Shown one piece after another: positions 9,040 through 18,896 of a stretch of 64,000 bases of DNA; within the stretch, counting starts at the first letter, position 1, and each line of letters opens with the position of its first letter. Below the pieces are notes generated by a model, which worked only from the letters and a program-made list of their open reading frames with translations, did no database searches and was not told where the DNA came from. The translations under genes were made by a program, and so were the position numbers. The stretch is from Paenibacillus sp. JZ16 (GTDB taxonomy: Bacteria > Bacillota > Bacilli > Paenibacillales > Paenibacillaceae): positions 744,001-808,000 of the forward strand of contig NZ_CP017659.1 of the NCBI RefSeq assembly GCF_015326965.1. The letters run 5' to 3'.

Positions 9040-9921
9040 ATGACAAACATTGTAGAAGTGCAAGGCTTACAAAAAAGATTCGGGAAATTCAAAGCGCTGC
9101 ATGACGTGTCATTTGCGGTAAATGCCGGGGAAGTAGTCGGCTTTATCGGACCGAATGGCGCGGGGAAATCCACAACGATTCGCATTTTGCTCGGAATCAT
9201 CCATCGGGATGCCGGAGATGCAAAAATCTTCGGCAAGGATGTATGGAAAGATAGCCTTGAGATTCATAAACGAATTTCTTATGTACCGGGGGACGTGGCT
9301 CTTTGGGGCAGCTTAACAGGCGGCGAAATCATTGATTTATTTATGAAATTGCATGGCGGCGGAGACAAAAATAAACGCGACTATTTGATTAAACGGTTTG
9401 AATTGGATCCTAAGAAGAAAGCCAAGGGCTATTCCAAAGGAAATCGGCAAAAAGTCGGCTTGATCGCGGCTTTATCCGTTGACTCCGATTTGTATATTTT
9501 CGACGAACCGACTTCCGGCCTTGATCCGTTAATGGAAGCCGTCTTCCAGGATGAGGTCGAAAAAATCAAGCTTGCGGGAAAAGCCATCTTGCTGTCCTCT
9601 CATATTTTAAGCGAAGTGGAACGACTGGCCGATAAAGTAGTTATCATTCGCCAAGGCAAAGTGGTTGAAACCGGAACATTGGATGAGCTGCGTCATTTAA
9701 CGCGTTCTACAGTAACTATAGTAACGCAAGGCAATGTGGCTATAATGGCATCGGTTAACGGTGTTCATGATTTCAAGCAATCCGGCAATCAAGCGACATT
9801 CTTTGCGGATAACGAATTTATCAATGAGATTTTGTCCGAAGCGGCAAAATTGGGGGTCAAGAAGTTTGAGTCCGTGCCGCCTACGCTAGAAGACTTATTC
9901 ATGCGTCATTATGAAGTCTAA
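9040..9921 (+). CDS. ABC transporter ATP-binding protein (drug/antibiotic exporter type)
   Basis: The 293-residue ATPase that powers the partner membrane protein. Walker A is GPNGAGKST (37-45), the signature segment is YSKGNRQKVG, and Walker B plus D-loop is LYIFDEPTSGLDP with the H-loop SSHILSE after it. This belongs to the CcmA/DrrA-like group that works with ABC-2 permeases. The start is ATG behind GGAG. The permease gene begins 24 bases downstream with its own GGAGG, and a terminator follows it, so the two form an operon, probably repressed by the divergent TetR. Confidence 0.9.
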   Translation: MTNIVEVQGLQKRFGKFKALHDVSFAVNAGEVVGFIGPNGAGKSTTIRILLGIIHRDAGDAKIFGKDVWKDSLEIHKRISYVPGDVALWGSLTGGEIIDLFMKLHGGGDKNKRDYLIKRFELDPKKKAKGYSKGNRQKVGLIAALSVDSDLYIFDEPTSGLDPLMEAVFQDEVEKIKLAGKAILLSSHILSEVERLADKVVIIRQGKVVETGTLDELRHLTRSTVTIVTQGNVAIMASVNGVHDFKQSGNQATFFADNEFINEILSEAAKLGVKKFESVPPTLEDLFMRHYEV

Positions 9922-9944
9922 GAGCGGAAACGGAGGAGATTATA

Positions 9945-11558
9945 ATGCAAGAAAAATTTGCGCGTTCGCGAGTACTATTCGTCCAATACCTGAAACGTGA
10001 TTGGAAAAAAATCATCATCTGGGTTTTAGGTTTAGGCTTGTTTTCAGCCGGATTTGTTCCGGCTTTTGAAGAAATGGGCAAGGGCCAAGGGTTGCAGGGA
10101 ATGTATGAAACCTTGCAAAATCCTGCTATGATTTCCATGGTTGGTCCTACACCGATTGAGAACGCAGCGGATTATACTTTGGGTGCAATGTATGCGCACG
10201 AAATGTTGTTATTCTGCGGTTTGTTTGCGATGATTATCGCTGCTTTGCATGTGGTAAGCCATACTCGCAAAGAAGAAGATCTTGGGCTTACTGAACTCGT
10301 ACGCTCCTTTCAAGTAGGCCGTCAAGCCAATTCGTTTGCGGTGATTGCCGAAGTCGTCATGATCAATATTCTATTAGCGCTCGTTATTGGCGGAATGATG
10401 ACTAGCTTTGGCGTAGATACGATTTCGGCCGAAGGATCCTTTTTGTTTGGCGCATCCATTGGAATGGCCGGGATCTTGGGAGCCGTAATTGCCTTAGTTA
10501 TGGCGCAAATTATGCCGACTTCATCCGGTGCAACCGGTTCATCGCTCGGAATTGTAGGCTTGCTCTATATTATCCGAGCCGGAACGGATGTGTCGAATGT
10601 TGATTTTTCCATGATCAATCCGATGGGTTGGACTTATCTGACTTATCCATTTACAGAAAACAATGGGGTCCCTCTGATTTTGGCTATAGTCTTCAGCGTT
10701 ATTGTCGTGATCATCGCTTTTGTCCTTGAAGGCGGTCGAGATATGGGTGCCGGTTATTTACCAGAAAGAGATGGCCGGGAGTCGGCAAAAAAATCATTGC
10801 TGTCCGTACCCGGCCTGTTTACAAAGCTGAACAAAGGCGTAATGATCAGTTGGTTGATTGCTTTCGTCGTCATGGGAGCAGCCTATGGTTCGATTTATGG
10901 AGATATGCAGACGTTCCTTGAAAGCAATGAAATCATGAGTCAAATGTTTACGATATCCGGCGTTTCCATCGAAGAAGCCTTCACTGGGACCATTATGATG
11001 GTCATGATTGGATTGGTTTCCATTTTGCCGATTGCGATCGTGAACAAACTTTTCTCGGAAGAAGCGCGACAGCATTTAAGCCAGCTTTATGCAACAAAAG
11101 TGACTCGAGCTCAGCTCTATTGGACGAGTGTCATTTTGGCGATTGTTGCTGGAATCGTTGGCATTTTGCTAGCTTCAAGCGGACTTGGCGGGACGGCCAT
11201 TTCTGCCCTGGGTGACGGCTCGTCCATGAATATGAGGGATTTTTTGGCTGCTGGCTATAACTTCCTGCCTTCCGTGTTGTTCTTTATTGCACTTGCCGCT
11301 TTGGCTTTAGGTTGGGCACCAAGACTAGGCAAAGCCGTATATGCGTATCTTGGCTATTCTTTTGCATTAAACTATTTCGGCGGCATTCTCGATTTGCCGG
11401 AATGGTTCTCGAAAACAGCCGTTCAAAGTTGGATTCCGCGGATGCCGGTAGATTCGTTTGATGCAGCAACCTTTATTACGATCTCAGTGATCAGTGTTGC
11501 TTTGATGATTATGGGCTATTTGGGATATCGCAGACGGGATATGGTGGAAGGAGCTTAG
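9945..11558 (+). CDS. ABC-2 type exporter permease, fused double length
   Basis: 537 residues with about 12 hydrophobic segments in two similar halves (first half to about 255, second from about 280, after the hydrophilic ERDGRESAKK linker). This is the duplicated architecture of tetronasin/polyketide exporter permeases. It forms the membrane pore driven by the ATPase encoded just upstream. The start is ATG behind GGAGG. The substrate is unknown; drug or peptide efflux is inferred from the family and the TetR neighbour. Confidence 0.83.
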   Translation: MQEKFARSRVLFVQYLKRDWKKIIIWVLGLGLFSAGFVPAFEEMGKGQGLQGMYETLQNPAMISMVGPTPIENAADYTLGAMYAHEMLLFCGLFAMIIAALHVVSHTRKEEDLGLTELVRSFQVGRQANSFAVIAEVVMINILLALVIGGMMTSFGVDTISAEGSFLFGASIGMAGILGAVIALVMAQIMPTSSGATGSSLGIVGLLYIIRAGTDVSNVDFSMINPMGWTYLTYPFTENNGVPLILAIVFSVIVVIIAFVLEGGRDMGAGYLPERDGRESAKKSLLSVPGLFTKLNKGVMISWLIAFVVMGAAYGSIYGDMQTFLESNEIMSQMFTISGVSIEEAFTGTIMMVMIGLVSILPIAIVNKLFSEEARQHLSQLYATKVTRAQLYWTSVILAIVAGIVGILLASSGLGGTAISALGDGSSMNMRDFLAAGYNFLPSVLFFIALAALALGWAPRLGKAVYAYLGYSFALNYFGGILDLPEWFSKTAVQSWIPRMPVDSFDAATFITISVISVALMIMGYLGYRRRDMVEGA

Positions 11559-11604
11559 CAGGAAAATAGATTCGTGATTTACATTATACTTTGAAATGAT
11601 GAGC

Positions 11605-11643
11605 AAAAAACGGGCTGAAAGGTATAATTCCGGCCCGTTTTTC
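11605..11643 (+). terminator. intrinsic terminator of the ABC exporter operon
   Basis: The stem AACGGGC / GCCCGTT with a T5 tract on the plus strand lies 47 bases after the permease stop. Confidence 0.8.
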
Positions 11644-11931
11644 TGCATTTTATAGATGGCCACAACACCGGTCGGTGTCTAATCAAAACGAACTAATGCA
11701 TGTCTCTCCCATCTTTGATATGAAAATGCTCATGATCAACCGCATTCATCCCAACCAACTTACCACTCTTTTTGTGATAATATGTGAAGTTATGATTTAG
11801 CGGAATTCAAAGCAATTGATAATTGTGGTCTCTTGGCAAGCCCTTGATTTCATTCACGGCTAACTCACGAATGGCATAAACACCTATTGATCATCTCAAA
11901 TAATAAAACTGAACACTGATTTATTTCTAAT
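11644..11931. other. intergenic, nothing recognised
   Basis: About 290 AT-rich bases with short fragments only. I see no promoter, RNA structure or repeat that I can support. Confidence 0.4.
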
Positions 11932-12179
11932 TTAATCAGTAGGTTCGATAGAGCCAAGATTTCTGTACTCCATTGCATAGTTCATAGCTGTATGCCTATT
12001 TACACACTCACTGATATAATTGATCCAACCCTCTGAAGAATCAACAATCCGTTATCGATACTCTCAATGAAGTACTTCTTATCATCTAAAACCACAACAT
12101 CACTTTCCTTCAATTTGACTTCGCTTTTAAAATAAATGAAGTTATCTGATCCAGGTACTGCTCCTTTGTAGTAATTCAT
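11932..12179 (-). pseudogene. small unknown gene with one-base frameshift
   Basis: ATG at 12179 sits behind AGGAG and opens MNYYKGAVPGSDNFIYFKSE, then runs to VLDDKKYFIESIDNG before the frame drifts to an early stop. Shifting one base near AACGGATTG continues SEGWINYISECVNRHTAMNY and ends at a stop at 11932-11934. The two halves have similar composition and together make about 82 residues. I do not recognise the family. The frameshift could be real or a sequencing error. Confidence 0.4.
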
Positions 12180-12399
12180 GCTGTTCTCAACTCCTAATAA
12201 AACTTTTACCGAGTATAGTCTCCTAATATTTTATCATGGATTAGTCATGTAACCTTTGGATGAAAGGCAAATATAAAAATAAAGAATGGCAAGCTCGCTC
12301 CCATTCTTTATTTGTTGAAATATTTCTATGTTTTCGATGTTATGTTATGTTCCCAAGTCATGCGAACAATTTGCGGACAGCCCCTTTTCCCGTAAAACC

Positions 12400-13401
12400 T
12401 TATAATTTTGCTAGGTATTTTGCGGTGCGTATTAACTGGCTGGTAAAGGAGTTCTCGTTATCATACCACGCAGCAATTTTCACTAATGTATCTGTTCCTA
12501 GCTCTGTTACCTTTGTCTGTGTGGCGTCAAACAAACTGCCGTAAGTCATGCCGATAATATCAGACGAAACAAGCTGTTCATCTGTATACCCATATTCTTT
12601 TGACTGGGACTGTTCCATCTTCTTGTTGACCTGCTCTACTGTCACGGAGCCGCCTACCACTGCGGTTAATTCTGTCAGTGAGCCCGCCATGACCGGCACT
12701 CTTTGCGATGTTCCATCCAGCTTGCCATCCAAAGACGGGATCACTAGCCCGATTGCTTTTGCTGCTCCGGTCGAGGTCGGGATGATGTTGCCCGCCGCAG
12801 AACGCGCCCGCCGTAGGTCGATCTTGGGATGGGGGCCATCCAAGGTGTTCTGGTCGTTTGTGTAAGCGTGTATGGTGGTCATAAAGCCCTTTTTGAGTGG
12901 TGCAAGCTCGTTCAAGAAATACGCCATTGGCGCGAGGCAGTTCGTCGTACAGGAAGCTGCCGAAACAATGGTATCGTTCTTAGCCAACGTATGTTCATTG
13001 ATACCGAAAACAATAGTGGGAACATCCTTCCCGGCTGTGGTGGAGATCAGCACCTTTTTGGCACCTGCTTCAATATGTGCTGCTGACGCTTTTTTCGATG
13101 CCAAGAAGCCAGTGCATTCCAGAACAACGTCAATTTGCAGTTCTTTCCACGGGAGCTTTCCTGGGTCTTTTTCGGCATAGATCGGAATATCCACACCGTT
13201 CACGTTCAAGCTGTTTTCGTTATAACCAATCTTGGCATCATAACGCCCTTGCGTGGTGTCATGCTTCAGCAAGTGCGCAAGCATCTGCGGACTTGTAAGA
13301 TCATTGATGGCTGCAACTCTATATCCTTCTGTATCAAAAAGCTGCCGAAATGCAAGTCTGCCAATTCTGCCAAAACCGTTAATTGCGATGTTAATTGCCA
13401 T
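12400..13401 (-). CDS. gap: glyceraldehyde-3-phosphate dehydrogenase, type I
   Basis: A 333-residue NAD-dependent enzyme that oxidises glyceraldehyde 3-phosphate to 1,3-bisphosphoglycerate in glycolysis. It has NGFGRIGR (8-15), an Asp at the end of strand 2 (AAINDL, D34; favours NAD), the catalytic SAASCTTNC with Cys 151, and the closing WYDNE near the C-terminus. I chose the third ATG of ATGATGATG (13401), 8 bases after AAGGTGG; ATG 13407 is possible. An ORF extension to 13578 overlaps the AraC promoter and is unlikely. There is no pgk/tpi operon and no CggR; instead a divergent AraC gene, so it is probably an accessory, condition-specific copy. Confidence 0.93.
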   Translation of the reverse strand: MAINIAINGFGRIGRLAFRQLFDTEGYRVAAINDLTSPQMLAHLLKHDTTQGRYDAKIGYNENSLNVNGVDIPIYAEKDPGKLPWKELQIDVVLECTGFLASKKASAAHIEAGAKKVLISTTAGKDVPTIVFGINEHTLAKNDTIVSAASCTTNCLAPMAYFLNELAPLKKGFMTTIHAYTNDQNTLDGPHPKIDLRRARSAAGNIIPTSTGAAKAIGLVIPSLDGKLDGTSQRVPVMAGSLTELTAVVGGSVTVEQVNKKMEQSQSKEYGYTDEQLVSSDIIGMTYGSLFDATQTKVTELGTDTLVKIAAWYDNENSFTSQLIRTAKYLAKL

Positions 13402-13506
13402 CATCATAACCACCTTTCTGTCAATATCCAAATTATATCCCTTGAATTTTTGTGATACACTGTTATATGTGAAGCATTTAACTATACTATTTGTCAGGTG
13501 AGAACC

Positions 13507-14361
13507 ATGCCACAAATTGATCGCCATAAAAACAGAACGGTAGATATCGAATTTGTAGCTGCCGAAGATTTTGCACATTTCCCCTACCCGGAGCGGTTTA
13601 CGCTTGTTTTTGTTACGAATGGAAGTATAAAAGGGATATTGAACGAACGCCCGATCACCATTTCAGCACCCGCTATTCTTTGTTTGTCTGAAGAGGATAC
13701 GATACAAGTTTTTGATAAGCACAACGCTTCTGCATCATCATTTAGTTTTCATCCGGATTTTCTTAACTCGACCCCCCATTCTGAAACACAAACTTATTTT
13801 CCGACCGATTTGAAAATAGAAACAGGTCTTTCGCTGTTTCGTAAGTCTCCTGAACGAACGGGGATACCTCGCATAACCGAGAAGGCATATCCACAATTAT
13901 TCGAGTGGTTTTTTGTGCTTGGCACAGAAGTGTATGCGCAAAGCGATGCACTCTGGGCATGTAGAATAAAAAAATATTTTATACAAATAATGGGGGTGCT
14001 TGAAGACTTAAACCGTCACAGCGAACTGTCACCTGTGGATTTAGTTCTGGAATATATACACACAAATTATCCGGACAAAATCATCCTGGAAGATTTAACA
14101 AAATGCGCGTACTTGAACCGCGTTTCTCTCAATAAGATGTTTCAGGAAAGATGCGGGTGCACCGCAATGGGTTACTTACTGTCGCACCGCTTGAAGGTTG
14201 CGGGGAATCTTCTGACCCATACAGACATGACCTTAAATGAAATTGCACGTGCTACCGGATTTGAGTATGACACTTACTTCATTAAACAATTTACGGCTAA
14301 AAAAGGCATGTCACCAACAGCATATCGGGAAATCTCCCGAAAGTTCTCTGCTGCCCAATAA
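13507..14361 (+). CDS. AraC family regulator divergent from gap
   Basis: About 284 residues. The N-terminal sensor domain ([20 protein letters not shown]) is followed by the AraC double [24 protein letters not shown] and [20 protein letters not shown], ending [15 protein letters not shown] 13507 follows AGGTGAG; a GTG at 13498 is also open. It lies 105 bp from gap on the other strand, so it may control a GAPDH copy, an unusual pairing. Confidence 0.8.
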   Translation: MPQIDRHKNRTVDIEFVAAEDFAHFPYPERFTLVFVTNGSIKGILNERPITISAPAILCLSEEDTIQVFDKHNASASSFSFHPDFLNSTPHSETQTYFPTDLKIETGLSLFRKSPERTGIPRITEKAYPQLFEWFFVLGTEVYAQSDALWACRIKKYFIQIMGVLEDLNRHSELSPVDLVLEYIHTNYPDKIILEDLTKCAYLNRVSLNKMFQERCGCTAMGYLLSHRLKVAGNLLTHTDMTLNEIARATGFEYDTYFIKQFTAKKGMSPTAYREISRKFSAAQ

Positions 14362-14486
14362 TAAAGGAAACTTTGACTGGCTTGGGCGCATAATTCAGCT
14401 GCTTGCTGAGGCTGTAGGTGAGAAAAAATAAATGAGTGCCAGGATCAGGTAAGGCTCCCAAATGCGGTAATATTACCCGGACATCG

Positions 14487-14562
14487 CTGAACTTGTACCG
14501 ATAAAACAAAAAAGCCGCTAAATTAGCGACTTTCAATGGGACCATGATCGTATCGCCCGACA
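14487..14562. repeat. dispersed ~150-bp repeat copy D (right half)
   Basis: GAACTTGTACCGATAAAAC, the core AAAAAAGCCGCTAAATTAGC, GACTTTCAATGGGACCATGA and CGCCCGACA. The left half is absent. The core forms a terminator-like hairpin with a T-tract when read on the minus strand and also a weaker one on the plus strand. It lies between two convergent genes (AraC and the prenyl synthase-like gene). Confidence 0.75.
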
Positions 14563-14596
14563 AACGATGAACAGTAATAAATATGGACAATTAAAT

Positions 14597-15388
14597 TTAT
14601 CCAGTCACACGATTCACAATTTTTAGAACCGCATCCCTCGTTAATTTATTTCCACCTGAAGCGATGAGGTTGACTGTAGCATGGGCTAACGCTAATGGAA
14701 TCTTGCAAAACTTTAATGCTGGGCCATCCTTCAGCTCTGCGATATAAGAGTCGGCAATCTGTAGATTGCGGTGTGTGTACTGTTGCATCTCCTTATATCC
14801 CCAACCATCAGGAAAGAAGTCAACGCCACGTTTAAGATCCTCTTCTCTATTACGGAGGATATTTACCGCTTGTAGACCTCGTCCGAAAGCAATCGCTTTC
14901 GTTAGATCTGATCGAGTTCCGTCATACCAATACCAAAGCTCCGATAACATCTCTCCAACCATACCTGCCACGCTATAGGTATATCGATCCAGATCCTCTT
15001 CTGTATGAATGCTCCACCCGTTTTGAACCCATTCAGCCATATGTAACGCCATCTTTGAGATGTACCGATATACGATATCGGCACTGGAAGACGGACATAG
15101 AAGCGCCCATTTACCTATTTGCATCGTAACTGCCGGTAATACCGTCCGATGAGGAGATAGTATGAATTGGGTTTCCATAACATCCTGAGTTTTAAATGTT
15201 TCATAAATCTCAAGAAGTAGTTCCACCTTCAGTTCGTCAGCGAGTTCATTGTGGTCCTCGATTTCATCTATGGCCCGCATACATAAATAGCCTGATGCAA
15301 CAGCTTCCCTTAATCCTGAATCCAAATAACTTATTGGTATAAAAAAAGTGCGGCTCGTTTTCTTTAACATGGACATTGCTTCTTTCAT
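14597..15388 (-). CDS. squalene/phytoene synthase family protein (YisP/CrtB-like)
   Basis: A class I trans-prenyl-enzyme fold protein of about 263 residues. The first Asp-rich motif is RAIDEIED. The second is NILRNREEDLKRG, where the usual leading Asp is replaced (N-R-E-E-D), as in some members that are phosphatases rather than synthases (for example B. subtilis YisP, a farnesyl diphosphate phosphatase). The N-terminus LKKTSRTFFIPIS is typical. The start is uncertain: ATG 15388 fits the family; the frame stays open to 15565, and a GGAGG lies at about 15409. There are no carotenoid neighbours, so the product cannot be assigned. Confidence 0.75.
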   Translation of the reverse strand: MKEAMSMLKKTSRTFFIPISYLDSGLREAVASGYLCMRAIDEIEDHNELADELKVELLLEIYETFKTQDVMETQFILSPHRTVLPAVTMQIGKWALLCPSSSADIVYRYISKMALHMAEWVQNGWSIHTEEDLDRYTYSVAGMVGEMLSELWYWYDGTRSDLTKAIAFGRGLQAVNILRNREEDLKRGVDFFPDGWGYKEMQQYTHRNLQIADSYIAELKDGPALKFCKIPLALAHATVNLIASGGNKLTRDAVLKIVNRVTG

Positions 15389-15705
15389 TGCGATGTTATT
15401 AATGAGTGCTCCCTCCAAATAGTATCTCAGCTTTAAATGACGTATTGCTTTACTGCGATAATAACATACTCTACCGCATTTTAACCAAAAAGTATCCCAC
15501 AGTAACGGATGTGTTGAAAAAACACCCTTATGAATCCACATAAAGATTGGGCATCTAAAGGTCATACTTCACAAAAAAATGGCTGCCAATCTACTCAACG
15601 GCTGGTGAGATATTCTAACATGGATCGAATTTTATTTTAGGATTCATTCATTAAATCCATACGAATGTAACATTATTATTAGGTATTTTATATCGCTTAA
15701 CTTAA

Positions 15706-16569
15706 TCATCTAAAGGGAGAAGCCAGTACAAAATCATCCTCTTCTCCGATTATACAAAGATGAACATCAGGGATTTCTTCACTTACAGCTTTTCGGCAAT
15801 GAGGTCTACTTCCGATAGGTTCCTGATGAACTCATTCCACGCATTCCACTTATTTATGTCCTGAAAAATGATCTTGGATCTTTTTCAGTCTTTCAAGGTG
15901 TGGTTTCAACTTCCCTAGCATCAACGCTTTATAATTCTCCGCTAGATAAAACATGTGAGCTGCGTCGTTATCTTTAAACGACGTAATCGTCTTATTTAGC
16001 TCATAGAGCTCCGTTGCAAGCGAGCGCAAGGTTTCTCTAGTCTTGGTGTCTATCGTTTTAGGATTAGACTTCCAATACGAATAGCTTATATCGTATAATG
16101 ACCACCATATTCTCGCCTCACGAGCAAGAATAAACATGTCCAGCTGCTCATCCGTTGTCATTGCCGCATTATTAACAAAATACTTAGGAACAGCATTGTT
16201 ACTGTAGGTATCGCTAAATTCAATGAATATTGATATTTGATTATCGATTTCTTACGCTTGGATCTTCGCCTTATCGATCAATTGCCGAATCTTAGCAGGA
16301 TCTTCATTTTCCTTCGACTCACTAATTGCCATTAAGGTGTCAGCAAGCGGAATTGTTTCAGAAGCGTGCTTTACTAAATAGACAAATGCCGAGTCGTTCT
16401 TCTGCTGATATAGTGAATAGAGGTCATTGTATTTTACAGATGATTGGTTTTCCAAATGTCTGTACATCGCAGCGTTTATTAATATGAAAATAATAAGTAT
16501 TAGTGCGTAGATCTTTATGTGCTTGGGCAAAGTGTTCTTCCTTTTTGAAAATTTAATTGAAGTCGTCAA
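15706..16569 (-). pseudogene. unknown membrane-anchored protein broken by an in-frame stop and two frameshifts
   Basis: Two open stretches, 16569-16252 and 16161-15850, are in the same frame, separated by TAA at 16252-16254, and the sequence between them (EIDNQISIFIEFSDTYSNN...) reads as ordinary protein. The first part has a single hydrophobic anchor (KIYALILIIFILINAAMY) near residues 20-36. After 15850 the reading continues in other frames as QDINKWNAWNEFIRNLSEVD and then SEEIPDVHLCIIGEEDD to a stop near 15706, if T5 is shortened to T4 and A4 lengthened to A5. Restored, it would be about 290 residues. I recognise no family. Confidence 0.5.
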
Positions 16570-16675
16570 TTTGATTGTAATAAGTCAGTTATTACAGTCC
16601 TGCTTTCGTACACATTTAAAAATTTACTCTAGCATGAAATTCATCAACCATAAATGGATAAAATATTCCACTAAA

Positions 16676-16762
16676 CTGCCCGTTAGCTTAAAGAAAAGGA
16701 GCAGCTGCCAGCCGGCAAACTGCTCCTTGCTATTTTCAACTATCGTTCCCAATTAGCGTAAT
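16676..16762. repeat. GTTAGC-type hairpin repeat
   Basis: CTGCCCGTTAGCTTAAAGAA on the left, a strong hairpin AAGGAGCAG / CTGCTCCTT (16697-16728), then GTTCCCAATTAGCGTAATGA on the right, roughly the complement of the left flank. The hairpin and adjoining T-rich bases could terminate transcription. Similar elements occur at 31418, 32677, 37765 and 51672. Confidence 0.6.
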
Positions 16763-16854
16763 GAATGATTCGATCGGTTCCCTTTAAGAACAATCTATAA
16801 ATGAAAATACATCAGGGCAAAAAGGTTCTCCCAGCGAACCCTCATATCTTGTTT

Positions 16855-17100
16855 AATCTTTTCCCTCTGACCGGAGCTGCGCCCCGACCAGTTCTACAAA
16901 GTGACGCCCGCGCTCTTCAAATTTACGGCGAGGCCAGCTTGTGCGCCTGCGACACTGCCTCGGCCAGACCTTCACAGCCGATAATAGGCAGCCCCCCGTC
17001 ACTTTACGCACCGCAGCCTCAATTTGACTGGACGTTTTCGCCAATCAACAGCAGCACCTTACCATGATCAATCAGTAGCCCATTCGAACGGATGGTGATA
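16855..17100 (-). pseudogene. murD: murD C-terminal remnant
   Basis: Three frames of the minus strand together reproduce the C-terminal domain of UDP-N-acetylmuramoylalanine-D-glutamate ligase: GKVLLLIGENVQS, IEAAVRKVTGG, LPIIGCEGLAEAVSQAHKLA, then FEERGRHFVELV. The segment between the last two pieces, which should hold the LLSPACAS motif, is deleted. It is a frameshifted 3' fragment with no start, not a working cell-wall gene. Nothing else of a dcw cluster is nearby. Confidence 0.6.
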
Positions 17101-17112
17101 GCTACTGCGAGG

Positions 17113-17928
17113 CTACTGCGAGGATGGATGGATCAACATGGATTTGAGAGGCACCATCGAATCCTCCGGAACGTAATAATTGAATTTGTTGTCGCTGATC
17201 TGCCCAAGCAGCTGGCGGCGTATCGGATCGGCGTCCTTCAACAGGCTCACAGACGCCGAATGATAGTCGATAGGACGCATCCAGATCGGGCTGTAGCCGA
17301 GGAACAGCTGCCTTCTTGTGAATGCGGAGCGATTCGGAGAGCCAGCATGCCACAAGTTTTGGGCGAACACGAAGACGTCACCTGGTTTTCCGCACACTTG
17401 TACCTCTCCGTCAAGCTGCTGGCGCACATCCTTGTGATTCGGGTTGTACGGCTGCTTGTGACTGCCCGGAATCACTTTCGTATTGCCGCGATCCGGCTCC
17501 GACATATCGCTCAAAATATAACAAACCTTAATATAATAGGTTGCCGTCATGCCGTTAATGACAGGAAATTGCGGATGCGGACCGTCTTGATGCCAATCGA
17601 TAAAGCTGTGCGTGGCCGTTTGGGCTTCGCTTGGATTCGGTTGTCTGATCGTGAGGTGGGAGATGTGAAGCTGAATGTTGTGGCCAAGCAAATTAACGAT
17701 TAACGGAAGAATGGCAGGCTGATCGATTAATGCAGCGATCTCGGCATGGCGTTCTACGCTGTTATAAATATTATGCGAAAGCGTTTCTGGTTCCGCCAAG
17801 ACAATTTCGTCGATCGCGGCATTCAGCCGGCTCACCTGTTCCTGCGACAAAATATCTGGTATAACCAAATACCCCTGTTCATGAAATTGCTCCATTAATT
17901 TCGGTATTTCCAACTTGGCTGTCTTCAT
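17113..17928 (-). CDS. phytanoyl-CoA dioxygenase (PhyH) family protein
   Basis: A 271-residue Fe(II)/2-oxoglutarate-dependent oxygenase fold. The metal triad is visible: His113 and Asp115 in WHQDGPH, and His194 in NLWHAGSPNRS. Such enzymes hydroxylate small substrates in the cytosol; which one is unknown. Distant members occur in Paenibacillus sugar loci. The gene starts at ATG 17928 behind GGAGG and is divergent (120 bp) from an AraC regulator, which probably controls it. It sits at one edge of the sugar-uptake block. Confidence 0.85.
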   Translation of the reverse strand: MKTAKLEIPKLMEQFHEQGYLVIPDILSQEQVSRLNAAIDEIVLAEPETLSHNIYNSVERHAEIAALIDQPAILPLIVNLLGHNIQLHISHLTIRQPNPSEAQTATHSFIDWHQDGPHPQFPVINGMTATYYIKVCYILSDMSEPDRGNTKVIPGSHKQPYNPNHKDVRQQLDGEVQVCGKPGDVFVFAQNLWHAGSPNRSAFTRRQLFLGYSPIWMRPIDYHSASVSLLKDADPIRRQLLGQISDNKFNYYVPEDSMVPLKSMLIHPSSQ

Positions 17929-18048
17929 CCTTTATACCTCCTACTTGTATTTAATTTAATTATATTTGGCAAACCATCATGTTATAATGTAAGAAAAAAT
18001 GATTTTCCTTGTAAATAATTTCAACTTACGAAAGGGGGTTGTCATGCA

Positions 18049-18846
18049 ATGGAGTTCAGTCGATTTCTGGAACCCGATCTGCAATACCATGTCTACGTGA
18101 AGGATACCCCTCAATTTCAGAAAACGCATGATACGTATGATCATTGGGCGTTGTTCATCGTCGAAGAAGGCGCTTTTAATTACAGAATGGGCAGCCAAAG
18201 CGGAAGGGCGGTCAAGGATGACATCGTATTATGCCCGCCCGATCTAACTTTTTACCGGCAAACGGACGGTTTATCGTTCCATCTTATGGGGTTTCAATGG
18301 ATCAATTCCCTAGAGGAGCCGCCGCGTGTGGCGGATTTCCCGACTTTCGGCAAGCTTCGGCTGTTGAACAACAAACGCTTCCAATCCACCCTTTCTCAAT
18401 TTCGCGAAGCCCAATACTTGCATGCAGGGATTGGTCATATGTACAAGAAACATCTTCTCAGGGATCTGCTCTATTTGCTTCAGATCGAGCAATCCGAGCA
18501 GCATACGATGACCTTGTTCAGCGAGGATCCGACCCTTGGCCGAGCCCTGCATCTGCTTCAGCAGCAAGCAGAATTCGGCCTTTCGTTGAAGTCGATCGCT
18601 GTGGAGCTTGGTCTAACCCAGGTGCAGCTGACAAGACTGTTTACACGCGAGTTCCGCATAACGCCAAGCGCCTACGCAACTAACCTTAGAATGGACAAGG
18701 TGAAGCAGCTCCTTGTATACTCTTCGCTTACCCTTGTCCAAATCGCCGAGCATTGCGGATTTACCGACGAACATCATTTAAGCAAGAGCTTCAAAAAACT
18801 GTGCGGGGTCAATCCTTCGTTGTACCGAAAAACTCATAGCGTATGA
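18049..18846 (+). CDS. AraC family regulator (cupin sensor), left edge of sugar locus
   Basis: 265 residues. The N-terminal cupin has DHWALFIVEEGAFNYRMG and DIVLCPPDLTFYR; the AraC HTHs are LKSIAVELGLTQVQLTRLF and LVQIAEHCGFTDEHHLSKSF, ending GVNPSLYRKT. The architecture and several motifs match the AraC at 28440 (DTYGHWVLFAVEGGSFRYG, DVIVCPPG), so the two are paralogues placed at either end of the 17-29 kb block. Start ATG 18049 follows AAAGGGGG. A terminator lies 4 bases after the stop. Confidence 0.83.
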   Translation: MEFSRFLEPDLQYHVYVKDTPQFQKTHDTYDHWALFIVEEGAFNYRMGSQSGRAVKDDIVLCPPDLTFYRQTDGLSFHLMGFQWINSLEEPPRVADFPTFGKLRLLNNKRFQSTLSQFREAQYLHAGIGHMYKKHLLRDLLYLLQIEQSEQHTMTLFSEDPTLGRALHLLQQQAEFGLSLKSIAVELGLTQVQLTRLFTREFRITPSAYATNLRMDKVKQLLVYSSLTLVQIAEHCGFTDEHHLSKSFKKLCGVNPSLYRKTHSV

Positions 18847-18850
18847 TAGA

Positions 18851-18888
18851 AAAGACCGACCTGCATCGAATGAGGTCGGCCTTTCATT
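18851..18888. terminator. bidirectional terminator between AraC and binding-protein genes
   Basis: The stem GACCGACCT / AGGTCGGCC is followed by TTTC. It sits between two convergent stops and can serve both genes. Confidence 0.7.
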
Positions 18889-18896
18889 CCCGTTAT

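Noticed and set aside
13405..13578. N-terminal extension of GAPDH
   Set aside because: The family starts at [14 protein letters not shown], and the extension crosses the divergent AraC promoter without a ribosome site.
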